DNA of 64,000 nt from Phialocephala subalpina (Eukaryota; Ascomycota; Leotiomycetes; Helotiales; Mollisiaceae): positions 1,166-65,165 of the forward strand of contig FJOG01000052.1 in the NCBI GenBank assembly GCA_900073065.1, read 5' to 3'. The first letter of the stretch is position 1. Every line of letters starts with the position of its first letter. This document shows, in pieces, positions 44,383-54,402 of the stretch. The notes beneath the pieces are model-generated. The model was not told where the DNA came from, did no database searches, and was given only the letters and a program-made list of their open reading frames with translations. The translations under genes and the position numbers were made by a program.

Positions 44383-45571
44383 ATGGAATCTCAGGTATGC
44401 GACCTTTGCTATTCAACCAGTTGTGTATATGGGCTCCACGCAAGGGCCATTTTTGCGCCGTAATCTAGCTGCTTGCTTAGTGCCAGCGACATGAGTTTTA
44501 CGAAAAGCGGCCCGCTTCGTTCCTTAGAAATATTTGAATTTTTGCGTCTTGTCAGTTCAAACTACGGCTGCTGACTTTCTCCTGAACCAGCTTTTTGATG
44601 AATTTTTGGAAGATCGCTGGTCGGCAGAGCCCTGCGAATCAAATTCTGTCAATACAAGTTCAGATTTATACCCAAACTATCTGTGGCTCAATCGTATGTT
44701 TTCATCCAAGCTCTGTAGAGATTAGACTAACTCTATGATACAGAATACAGCCCACTAGCCTTCGATTTTAAGGACTTGCAAAGCCTCAACAACCTAGAAT
44801 CATACAACCCATTTAACTCCTCAAGTTCGCCTGGGTTTGAACTGCCATCACCAGTATCGGATGCCTCTTCTCTCACTGTAGAAGACCGGTTTGATCAAAA
44901 ATCATTCATCGATCCTTGGGTTATACCCACCGCTTTCGAAAACAACACCAACACGCCAGCTGCTCCATGCAATAGCCCCTTTGCAGAGAACTCTCCCGTC
45001 ATCTCGACTCCCAGCTTGGCTTCATCTCCAGGCAGCTCCGTGTCCAATTCACCTTGGGACGTTGAGCGCGACGTGGAAACAAAGAAGCCGACAATGCGGG
45101 TGCGAAAACACCGGTCCGAAACTTCTCGAGCCAAATCGCCCATCAGCAAGCAAAACTCACACAACCTCGTCGAGAAGAGGTATCGGAATAACTTGAATGG
45201 CAAGATTCATGCCTTGCGCAACAGCATCCCTAGTCTCTGTTCTGCAACGAAGGGGAACGAGGAGGGCGAAGATGGCATGGATAGTGACGATGATGAACGG
45301 AGGAAGGTTCAGAAGTGCAATAAGGTAAATATATATTTTTCAACGGTGCCTCAGAGAACTATTTGTGCTCTGTCGTACACATATCTGCGCTGAAGCAAAT
45401 TTTCAATCACGTGCTAACGAGAGTGGCTAGGGCATAATCCTTGACAAAGCTATCGAATATATCGCGGAGCTGGAGAAAGATGTTCAAAGATTGTCCAAAG
45501 AAAATGCAGGGCTTAAATTGATGGTTAAAGGCGATATACCTAACTATCCTATGTCAGGACTACAGTGTTAA
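44383..45571 (+). CDS. bHLH transcription factor, SREBP-type
   Basis: A basic helix-loop-helix regulator of roughly 320 residues. Exon 1 is only 12 nt (MESQ), and exon 2 begins at 44529 (KYLNFCVLSVQTTAADF). Two further canonical introns follow. The basic region HNLVEKRYRNNLNGKI has the His/Glu/Arg contacts of E-box binders plus the Tyr of EKRYR that marks SREBP proteins. Helix 1 is followed by an acidic loop (EEGEDGMDSDDDER). Helix 2 is KCNKGIILDKAIEYIAELE, then a short leucine zipper and the stop. Ser/Pro/Asn-rich sequence precedes the bHLH. No transmembrane segments or DUF2014 region follow, so it resembles a soluble SREBP-like factor. Confidence 0.8.
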
Positions 45572-47214
45572 GGGGTAAGGCAATTGTACATGCTTAGGAG
45601 GTCCTTCATAGGTTACCTATACTAGTCTAATACAAAAACTGTCTTCTTTGCTGGGGGCTTCCTGCGTTACTCGCAAAAATTGCACAAAGATGCTCGGCTC
45701 TCAGCCTCGATCTTGATTCAACCCGGATGTGGTTGGCTCCATATCTGCCATGAATGAGAGCTGTTCTCGACTGAGCACGACCTTAGCACTGTGCGTTAAT
45801 TCGTACGCGCATCTGCACACCGCAACTGCTGTCCAAGAGGCAATAAGTAACTTGATGACAACCAACCCCGCGGAAATGAGGGTTGTGATATCGCAACCCG
45901 TAGCTGGAGTTTACCATCGATATAGTGAGGTGTTAAGATGTCAGTCGTATTGAGCAGTAGCTTTTCTCGCAGGTCCGAAAAATGATAGATTTAATTAAAA
46001 AAAATAATGCCTGGTAATGATTATCCTGTTGTAAGACCAGGTTTTTTTTAATTTGTTTCTCTATTTTATCCTGTTTGTAGTTGGCCACAGTAGAAAGCTA
46101 TTGTGAGGTTTTAGCTTGACGAGAGGCACCGTCAAGTGTAAACCTTCCTACGTTAAGGTTGAACCCTCACCCTTTTTTTTCTTACTCTTTCTAGAATTAA
46201 GAGTTGGGCTGTATTTGGGAGGAAAGATGTTGCAAGGGGTGTGCTGGTACCGCAGGACGTGATTTTATATTTCCATTTTCCGTAGTCGTAGCCGAGGAGC
46301 CTAGGAAAGCCCTCCTAGCTTACCAAGCCTCAAGGGAGCCAAAACGAGCCCCCTCCAGATACAAAAATGGCATTTTCATGCATACTCAGGTTTACTTAGC
46401 GTGTTCTCACTCTTGGCTTAGGCTTGGTCACCCACGGCTCAGGCTAAAGCAGCAGCAGCTCAGGCCCAAAGACGGAAATGGAAATTCTCATCGACATTCC
46501 CATGTGAGGTAGGCTGTTCCCAAATTTTACGATGGCGGACCTGCCAGTCAAGCCATTTCCCTTCCTTCAATTGCCTCTCTAAGTCCGGCAAAAGGGCTTT
46601 GAAGTCGATATTTGAGGAAGAGAAGGTTGCTCAAACGAACGACGCGAGTGAGGAGAAATGGGGAAGACTCCGGTCGGTGGTGGATGTCCTGGCAACTTAT
46701 CCTCGCTTAAGAAAGGTCATGTTACTGTAACTATCCTCGATGGTGATTTTCTTTGAGATATGGGTAGATCCTGCAGGTGACGCACAAGCACTCGGACAAT
46801 TGAGGGATCGGAGGGTTGAGGTTGAACTGGTGCATCGGACGAAGTGGGAGCCGGAGAAGATCAAACCAAAACGACTTTTACTTCAATCGCCGAGAGAGGC
46901 TGCGGAATCTAGAGATCAATGGCAATGGGAATGGCGGCGTGGAGAGACTAGGAATGAGGACAGCTACCCTAATGCATATTACTATCAATTGAGAGGAAGA
47001 ACAGTCAAAAAGCTCCGAAAAGGGTAGATTTCGTATATGCAGAGGCTCGAGCGTAGGGAAGACATTGAGTCAAAGAATAATACGGAAGGTCCAGGCGAGA
47101 TTATCAAGACCCGTTTGGATGGACACTTTGTACTTCAAATACAGCTCAAGATTAATGCTATTCACGGCTTCGTGACGTCGAAGTCTACGTATGTCATACC
47201 ACAGATCCATTCGA
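45572..47214. other. long intergenic region
   Basis: About 1.6 kb between the bHLH gene and the convergent dioxygenase gene. It contains the inverted repeat at 45993-46053. A 95-codon frame at 46740-47027, with a related-looking frame just upstream (about 46675-46735), might be a decayed gene, but no family is recognised. The rest appears empty. Confidence 0.4.
45993..46053. repeat. A/T-tailed inverted repeat (hairpin)
   Basis: The left arm is AATT, eight As, a 5-base insert TAATG, then CCTGGT. The right arm is ACCAGG, eight Ts, AATT. The arms match perfectly apart from the insert and enclose about 20 bases. It could form a hairpin, act in termination or be the relic of a small inverted-repeat element. 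It lies 420 bases past the bHLH stop. Confidence 0.6.
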
Positions 47215-48225
47215 TCACCTGCAAAATAGGTCAGTCTTCACCCCTTCACGATGCATTGCACATGATCTCAAACGTACCGGCTCATAGACAAGCAGTCTAG
47301 ATTTCTGCCCTCGCATCGCTCCCAGCATCGCCACCCAATTCAACACCTCATGCCCACCATGACCAGCCTCATCCTCAACTTCCCTGTACGTCAACGCCTT
47401 CATGTACGCACTATCTCCAGCACAAAATTTGTCCATGAACAATCTGTCCCACTTCTCGTTGACAAGTGGATGATGATTATTCAACGGGTACTCGTTCTTT
47501 TTCGCCATCTCGACCTCGTAGTCATCGAACTCGACAAATAGCTTCGGGTCCGTCTTCAGATACTCCTTTCCTTCTGTCTGATATCGCTTCATTCGCTGCA
47601 TGAACTTATCGTCCGGTGACGCTTGAAACTCATTCCAGTATGGTGGCCAATGGGAAAGTCCTCCCGTGCAAAGAAATGCTACTTTCGTCTCCTCTGGCAA
47701 TGTCTCCACCGCATCCGCAATCGCCTCTCCCAACGCATAGGCTCTCTTATACGGAATAAGCGGCGGCGTAAAAACATTGATATAGACAGGAATAATCGGA
47801 CAAGTAATCCCAGGATTCATCAAAATCCACGGCATCATCAAATTATTCCCATACTCCGTACTCCCCGCCCTACTAACATCGAACCCACTCTCCACCAAAC
47901 TACTTAACACATGCTCAGCAATCTTCGGCGCTCCAGGAAAGATTGTCTTCTCTTTGATGCGGAGTGTTTCCATCCATTGATCAGCGGGGCCGACGTGGGA
48001 GTCCGCGACGCCGATAGCGATTGAGGGCATGTGGTTTCGGAAGAAGTTCTCGAAGTGGTCGTCCAGGAAGGCAAAGATTACGTCTGGTTGGCCGGCTGCG
48101 AGGGACTTGCCGAGTTCGAGGGAGGCGTCTTCTAACTTTGTGCGAATTACTTCAGGGCAGGTTTCTGGGAAGGCGAGGGCTCCAGGGGCGTGGGACATAC
48201 CCACGGCTGCGACGACTTTGCCCAT
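47215..48225 (-). CDS. LigB-type extradiol aromatic-ring dioxygenase
   Basis: A class III (LigB) non-haem iron dioxygenase of about 336 residues, intronless, predicted to cleave a dihydroxylated aromatic ring. The start MGKVVAAVGMSHAPG places the first iron-ligand His at position 12, as in LigB. A second candidate ligand is in FAFLDDHFENFF (His57). Further blocks are GADSHVGPAD-like GVADSHVGPADQW, STEYGNNLMMPWIL, CTGGLSHWPPYW and ALTYREVEDEAGHGGHEVLNW, which should hold the Glu and general His. The C-terminus after LLVYEPV is diverged. No lesion was seen. It sits at the edge of the 47-62 kb catabolic group and would be the ring-opening step. Confidence 0.85.
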   Translation of the reverse strand: MGKVVAAVGMSHAPGALAFPETCPEVIRTKLEDASLELGKSLAAGQPDVIFAFLDDHFENFFRNHMPSIAIGVADSHVGPADQWMETLRIKEKTIFPGAPKIAEHVLSSLVESGFDVSRAGSTEYGNNLMMPWILMNPGITCPIIPVYINVFTPPLIPYKRAYALGEAIADAVETLPEETKVAFLCTGGLSHWPPYWNEFQASPDDKFMQRMKRYQTEGKEYLKTDPKLFVEFDDYEVEMAKKNEYPLNNHHPLVNEKWDRLFMDKFCAGDSAYMKALTYREVEDEAGHGGHEVLNWVAMLGAMRGQKSRLLVYEPVRLRSCAMHREGVKTDLFCR

Positions 48226-48750
48226 GGCTGCAGCTGAAGATGTAGTTCGCTCTGCAAGAAGATAGACTTGAGAAATGGAGACCAAAATGAAATTAAAGCA
48301 ACGATTGTGTTGAGATTGACTTTATCTCTCAGAGGTTCAACTTTGTGGTCTGATTCCATGAGTTGCCGGAGTTTCATTCCATCTTTCAGTCTTCGAGAGT
48401 ACGCGCTTCGCGTCGGATACGGAATACCTGCGAGAAGCTCAAGAGTGGGCAGTGATCTGAACGTCGACGGAGAAGAGCGACCAGCTCCACCCCACCTTCG
48501 CAGTCCTTATCGCTGACCCCGCAATATCAGTCGACCCATAAGCTACTGCAACAAAGTGCAAGCGCAGCATCGCAAGCATGATAGACTGGGAGGATCTTGT
48601 AGATGCATATCCGAGTCAGACTGTTCAGCTAGGCGGTTGAGACGAGAGTCATGATGGATTCGAAGTAGAGGCGACCTCAGCCCACGGCAGGTGCCCCCAA
48701 GAACATTGAAACCCTGCCACAATTTGCAGAAAATTGAAAGGGATAACAGC
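48226..48750. other. intergenic, divergent promoter region
   Basis: About 520 bases between the divergently arranged dioxygenase and NmrA-like relic. It is a candidate shared regulatory region for zinc-cluster factors. No specific palindrome was confirmed. Confidence 0.4.
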
Positions 48751-49840
48751 ATGACGATTCTAGCAAAGGAGAACCTGCTATTGTTCAGTGCCACAAGATA
48801 CATTAGAGTCTATATTCTCGAGCAAATCATTGCAGCAAAAGAGAATTTCGGCCGCATCGCAATATTCACATCTCCAGACACAACTATCAAAAAGCACGAT
48901 TTGTTAGACAAATAGGCAGCAGAAGGCGTCGAGGTCATCGTGGGTGATATCAAAAAGGCGAAGGACATTGTGAGTGCATTTGAAGGTCAACGCCCAGAGC
49001 TGAAGTTCCTCATTGGCGCTCGTGACTGACGGTGCTCAGGAATTACCACTGTGATCAGCGCTGTAGGACAAAACGTCATTGCAGAACAAATAAACTAGAT
49101 TCAACTCGCCGAGAAGTCTCCCTCAGTCAAGCGATTCTTCCCATCTGAGTACGGCACGGACATTGAACATGGACCTGAATCTGCTACCGAGATCCCACAT
49201 CAACAGAAGCTGAAGGTCAGGGCAGCGCTGAAGGAGACTTCGAAGCTTGAGTATACATATGTAGTGACTGGACCATATGCAGATGCAATCGAGCCGGCAA
49301 TTTTCAGTCCTTGCTCTGCTGCGCCGGAGATTGGTAGCTTCGACGTCAAGACCAAAAGTGCAGTGTTGATTGGAGATGGAACGGGGAAGATCAGCTTCAC
49401 GACACCTTCCGAGTACGTGACTCCCTTGATGTTACAGGGAACACCATTGACTGGTCGCAGCGTGGGAAAGCTGGTGGTAAAAGCGCTGCTTCATCCAGAA
49501 CAATGCGAAAATAAAGCACTAAAGGTCAACTCATTCACGACGACAGGGAATGAGATCATGGCAGAATTTGAGAAGCAGTGCGGAGGAGACAAATGGAGTA
49601 TCAATTACACGAGCAATGAGGAGCTCCGAAATTTGGAAAAAGATGCATGGGCGAACAAGCATCTTATGGCACCGATTTTTACTCTCAGAAGAATTTGGAA
49701 CGAGGGTGGAACGCTGTATGAACGACAACGAGCTGATTGACGCCATGGATATGCAGACGTTGTCCGATGCGGTTTCCGCGGCCATTGTTACTCAGTTGTC
49801 AGGCGATGTAGATACACAGAAAGATAGGAAATTCATGTGA
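48751..49840 (+). pseudogene. NmrA/isoflavone-reductase-like pseudogene
   Basis: A relic of an NAD(P)-binding NmrA-like reductase. The start block MTILAKENLLLFSATRYIRVY corresponds to the usual ..LLLFGATGYIG motif, with three glycines changed to Ser, Arg and Arg, all explained by G-to-A transitions. TAG stops occur at 48913-48915 (after LLDK) and 49096-49098 (after EQIN). Between and after them the family sequence is clear: EGVEVIVGDI, GITTVISAVGQN, KRFFPSEYGTDIEH and YVVTGPYADA. A frame change near 49719 separates RRIWNEGGTLY from NDNELIDAMDMQTLSDA. A candidate intron lies at about 48977-49030. Loss of function is certain on several independent grounds. Confidence 0.8.
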
Positions 49841-49883
49841 AGCTAGACCCGAGAATCTTCATTAATCATACACTGCTCGAGAT

Positions 49884-50933
49884 TCAAACTGGCTCAAGTC
49901 CTCTGCCCAAGAATGTCCGCTCGCCAAACTCTCCTTCAACAGTTTGGAAGAGAGGCAAACCCATGAAATATCCACTTGCAGAATGTCCCAAAGCTTCCCA
50001 GGTATTCTGGGCTTCCGCCTCACCAATCTCCACTAGAGGCTTTCCACTTCCGGCGGCAGAAGCATCGGCCACCAACTGTACCTCGCAGCACTTCTCGAGA
50101 AGCACGAAGTATGCCACGACTTCTTCAATGGTCTTGCCAGCAGTAAGAAGGCCATGGTTACCAAGGAGGACAGCTTTACGATGCCCCAGAGCTTTCGCGA
50201 TATGTTTGCCTTCCTCCGATGCTAGCACTAGTCCAGCGAAGGTTCTGCACCAATGTCAGATCAAGAGATCAAGAGCAAGAATCGTAGATAGAGCGTAGGA
50301 CATACGGATACAAAACATGGTCTTTGTAGAACACACATGAATCTTGAGTAAGCATTTGGAGCTCGCGACCCGTGGCACACATCGCTCGTCCGTAGACACT
50401 GTGCGAGTGAGCTGCACAAGCCACATCTGGTCTTGCAGAATGGATCTCGGAATGAATTGCAAATGCAGCTACAAACAAAATTCAGTGATTTCCAATTGCA
50501 GGGGTTTGGGCTCCATACCATAATTCAACATGCGGTTCTTCCCGCCATCGATGACTTTGCCAGCATGATTGACCAGAATCAGATCATCAGCTGTCACAAG
50601 AGAGAAATGCAATCCTACTTCTTGTTACTTTGTGACTAAATCTATTGAAGATAAGCTCATACCAAATGGATTAACCCAGAAACAGTCCGGAGCTACCGGG
50701 TCTCTCAAAGTAATATGTCCAGCAACTCCCTCGGCAAAGCCAAATTTAGCAAACACTCGGAACGCCAAGGCAAGCCGATGTTTGAGGTACTTCCGCTCTT
50801 CGTACTTGTCCTCGAAAGAAGGAGGTCCTTTGGGGACATCAGTAGGAAAAGCGAGATCAGGAGCTCCTGAGCTGTACACCTTCTCCCCTTTCTTGGAGAC
50901 AATGGGGACGGCTTCGGTTGCTGAAGGAGCCAT
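49884..50933 (-). CDS. class II aldolase/adducin-family protein
   Basis: A zinc aldolase/decarboxylase-like protein of about 290 residues in four exons joined by canonical introns. The N-terminal helix region KHRLALAFRVFAKFGFAEG leads to the HITLRDP block and WVNPF. Then follow ADDLILVNHAGKVIDG and AFAIHSEIHSARPDVACAAHSHSVYGRA, which carries the His-x-His zinc ligands. The third ligand is in LLGNHGLLTAGKTIEEAV-like LGNHGLLTAGKTIEEVV. The family includes fuculose/ribulose-phosphate aldolases and aromatic decarboxylases; many fungal members act on unknown substrates. In this cluster it could cleave or decarboxylate a ring-cleavage product. No lesion was seen. Confidence 0.83.
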
Positions 50934-51449
50934 GTTGGCTTGTTAAAGGCAAAAGACTGGTATAAGGAAATTCGATGAGCAATGAACTGACAATGGTTTA
51001 ACGCTCAAAACAAAGACTGCATAATTCAACGACGCTTTTCCTTGTCACTGGGCCACTCTCCGGAATAAACTGACGATTATCCCACTCTTGTATCCGGCAT
51101 GGCCTGGGTAGCACATGTGAAGCATCGGAGATGGGTCGATAAGGCATCTGATAATCGTATCTAATAAGCCAGCACTCCTTTGAAACAGCGGACTTCTGCG
51201 GTGCCATCCGAAATAGATTGGAGTTAACAGCTTCAGCCCATCTTTGGCATCGCCGGTAGCAGGGCTAGAAGTCGGGCTGGATGGCCGAAGCTCTGGAGAA
51301 TGGGATTAATGACGCTTTTGCTATTCGAAGAACTGTGGCAGGTCAAATCGAAGGGTTCTGGATGCGTTGTTTTGTTTTCCATGAATGTTGTTGTAGTTGT
51401 TGATCTCTAATCGCGCGTAATTTTCCAAGACGCGCTTGAACGTTCGAAA
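50934..51449. other. intergenic, divergent promoter region
   Basis: About 515 bases between the divergent aldolase and hydroxyacid dehydrogenase genes. It should contain both promoters. Nothing coding was recognised. Confidence 0.4.
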
Positions 51450-52490
51450 ATGTCCACCACACCGCCAACCTCCTCACCTCCAACACAAGACCGCATAGTT
51501 TGTCTCGATGAATGCCACTGCGAAATCCCATCCTTCGATATCCCACATACGTATACCGGCTACGCCAACACCCCTCCCGAGTCAATCGCAGAACGAATCC
51601 GCGATGCAACGATTATCATCACGACGCGTGTCCCCCTCTCTCGAGAATGCCTCCAACAATGTACCTCAGAACTTCGACTGGTTGCCGCAATGGCTGCGGG
51701 ATATGATATAATCGACCTGGAAGCTTGCAGAGAGCGTGGGATAAAAGTCTGCAACATACCTTCTGCGTCTGCGGAAAGCGTGGCGGAGCATGCCTTCTCG
51801 CTATATCTGGCAGTGAAACGGAGGATCGTGGAGCTGGATGCTTTGACGAGGGCTGGTACCGAGTGGCCGGAGAAGAAGACTGCTATACATCGATTTGGAG
51901 GTCTGCCAAAGACGTGGAGGTCGGAGACTTTGGGTATAATTGGTTATGGGACATTGGGTAGGCTCTTCTTGCTGGTGAGGAGAAGCAGAATGTTGACGAT
52001 TGTAGGCAAACGCATTGAAGCTATTGCAAAGGCTCTTGGCATGTCCGTCCTCATCGCAGATCGAAAAGGCGTACCACAAAGTTCTACTCGAGCCGGGAGA
52101 TTGGGATTCGTCGAGACGTTGCAGAAAAGTACTGCAATCCTTCTTTGCTGCCCACTTGATGCTTCAACGCGAGGCATGATAGGCGAAGAAGAATTGAAGA
52201 GCATGGACAACAAGGCAATCCTCATCAATGTTTCTCGCGGAGGCGTGGTCGGAGAAGAGGCTCTTGTCAAGGCGTTGAAAGAAGGTTGGATTGCTGGTGC
52301 AGCAACCGATGTCTTTGCTACAGAGCCAGCAAGTGCTACGACATGCCCTTTGCTAGAGGCAAATGTCCCCAACTTGACATTGTCTCCTCATGTTGCCTGG
52401 TACGCCAATACAAGCATTGAGAACTTGAAGGCAACCATCAAGAGCAACATAGAGAGTTTTGTTGCGGGTTCGCCAGTCAACATGGTCTGA
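51450..52490 (+). CDS. D-isomer-specific 2-hydroxyacid dehydrogenase
   Basis: An NAD(P)-dependent 2-hydroxyacid dehydrogenase reducing a 2-oxoacid or the reverse. An internal 48-nt segment (GTAGGC to TTGTAG, about 51957-52004) interrupts the Rossmann motif. Removing it gives GIIGYGTLGKRIEAIAKALGM, so it is an intron that happens to keep frame; spliced length is about 330 residues. Other landmarks are AAGYDIIDLEACRERGI, ASAESVAEHAF, INVSRGGVVGEEALV (catalytic Arg), ATDVFATEPA (Glu) and LSPHVAWY (His). All catalytic residues are present. It sits within the 47-62 kb group and could handle an oxo-acid released after ring opening. Confidence 0.85.
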   Translation: MSTTPPTSSPPTQDRIVCLDECHCEIPSFDIPHTYTGYANTPPESIAERIRDATIIITTRVPLSRECLQQCTSELRLVAAMAAGYDIIDLEACRERGIKVCNIPSASAESVAEHAFSLYLAVKRRIVELDALTRAGTEWPEKKTAIHRFGGLPKTWRSETLGIIGYGTLGRLFLLVRRSRMLTIVGKRIEAIAKALGMSVLIADRKGVPQSSTRAGRLGFVETLQKSTAILLCCPLDASTRGMIGEEELKSMDNKAILINVSRGGVVGEEALVKALKEGWIAGAATDVFATEPASATTCPLLEANVPNLTLSPHVAWYANTSIENLKATIKSNIESFVAGSPVNMV

Positions 52491-52600
52491 ATGTCCTAAG
52501 TTGCTATAGATATTCTGCATTTCAAATTAGACTATATACACCTTCAACATCTTCATCCCTCCTTGCTATAGTTTCTTTCTACCTTGAAGACTCAACTCTC

Positions 52601-54048
52601 CTACGCTTGGACTTCAACTTGGTTGACACATACTACCTTCTCCGCAGCAACGTCTTGCACCTTAGCTGTATGCTGTTCACGGACATAGTTGTCGTAGCGG
52701 AGGTATGCTCCAAGTAGCACTTGCGCACCCGCAGCACAATCTTCAGGTCTTGTGTACTCAGTAGGATTGTGGCTAACGCCATCTCTGCACCTCACAAAGA
52801 TCATTGCCGTCGGCACATGCTTCGATGTATAAACTGAATCATGCCCAGCACCACTTGTCAATTCCATGCTGCACCCAAGTTCCAATGCAGATGAGCGTAC
52901 GCATTGCTTCATGACCTCGTTGAAGTTGACAGCAGGCGACGTCCATATTGTCTCGAAGACAATTTGGAGTCCATGTTCTTCGCAGATCTTGGCAAAGTTC
53001 TCTCTGCATTGTCTTTCAATCTCAGCGACGTCTTCGTCGAATGGTGATCGGACATCTAGGTTCATTTGCACGTCTCCTGCAATGGTGTTGATGCTTTGAG
53101 GGCTGGAGTTGATCACAGCGATTGTGGCACGAGCACCACGGGCTGCAAGGTCTCCGGTAGTAGCAATGCGATTCGCCTCCACGATCATCTTTGCAGCACC
53201 AAGCAACGCATCACTTCTCCTATCCATTGGTGTAGATCCAGTATGCGCTTCTCTTCCACTAACTTTCAGATTGTACCACTTCATCGACTGCACACCTCGT
53301 ACAACTCCCGCTGGCATCTCAGCCTTGTCGAGAATTGGTCCCTGCTCAATATGGACCTCGAAGTGTGCAAGTATCGGGTTCGTTCTGAAACTTGCAGCCT
53401 CTGGGCCGATGTAGCCTATCCTCTTGAGCTCGTCGCCGAGAGATATTCCTGCGAGGTCAACACGAGTGTGGCCGTATTCCGCAGTGAAGTGTTCTGCCCA
53501 AACTCCAGAACCTAGCATGCAAGGTGGGAATCGAGCACCTTCCTCGTTCGTCCAGTCTATGACTGCTATTGGCGCATAGGTTGTGATGTTGTTCTCGTGT
53601 AGCACCTTCAAGACTTCGATCCCGCATACAACTCCCAGAATACCATCGTACTTTCCTCCTGTTGGTTGGGTGTCGAGATGCGAGCCTATAGCTATGGGAG
53701 GCAGAGAGTTATCCTGACCAGGTCGGATTGCGAAGATGTTGCCAATTGCATCAATCTACCAAGTCAGTAAACTCCCCATCTGAAATTTCAATGTCCTAAC
53801 CTTGTAGGTACATCCATACTCTTTCGTTTTCGCGATGAACCAATCTCGGACTTTTTTATCGTCGTCGTTCGCCGTAAGGCGGTTCATGCCTCCATCCGGT
53901 GTGCTGGAGAGGTCAGCCAAACAGCCATTCTTCAGCATTTGGACGTTAGTTACTTTCCCCATTCGCAGGACTCGTGGATGACAGCATTGATTGTCACCGG
54001 ATTGATTTTCAGAGTTGAGTACTCCGGGCTCAAAGTTGGAATGGACAT
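52601..54048 (-). CDS. M20 amidohydrolase (N-carbamoylase/hydantoinase-like)
   Basis: A metal-dependent amidohydrolase of the allantoate amidohydrolase / N-carbamoyl-L-amino-acid hydrolase / beta-ureidopropionase family, releasing ammonia or carbamate from a ureido or amide group. A candidate intron near 53811-53757 joins YGCTYK to IDAIGNIFAIRPG. Metal and catalytic residues appear in IGSHLDTQPTGGKYDG, WTNEEGARF, VHIEQGP and GVSHNPTEYTRPEDC. The N-terminal stretch beginning MSIPTLSPEYSTLKINP (54048) looks native but loses frame near 53955-53960, after CEWGK. The protein could instead start at MGKVTNVQML (53962). This suggests a frameshift in the N-terminal segment; the catalytic part is intact. 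Confidence 0.75.
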
Positions 54049-54402
54049 TTTGCCAATCTTGAAATCTCAATGCAACACTTTTCTCGAATCAATTCTTATC
54101 ATGCGGCTGGGTATAGGTACGTCCAGAATAGGCATCACGGACTTGGAAGTTAGCAATGGTCATATGAGCTGAGCGACAGCCAGGATGGCCCTTTCCGCTC
54201 TCGATAAGAGACGGAGATCAGCGACTACGCCATCCCACCTTTGACCACGCCTCGCGTCGGCCGTCAACTCTGATACGCACTCAGTCCAAGGAGCTGCAAG
54301 CTATGTGTCAAAAGAACATCACGGCACTGGTCCCCAGTTCCTTCCCTTCAGGCTTCACTTCGGCCTACGAGACATAATTGCTCTTAGCTCTGATGACTGG
54401 AG
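54049..54402. other. intergenic, divergent promoter region
   Basis: About 350 bases between the divergent amidohydrolase and zinc-cluster genes, expected to contain both promoters. Nothing coding was seen. Confidence 0.35.

Noticed and set aside
44383..44540. Apparent frame mismatch between the first two exons of the bHLH gene
   Set aside because: Using the acceptor at 44527-44528 (CCTTAG) instead of the later one gives an in-frame junction.
46740..47027. 95-codon open frame on the plus strand
   Set aside because: No domain, odd composition, no upstream partner exon that could be confirmed; left as part of the intergenic region.
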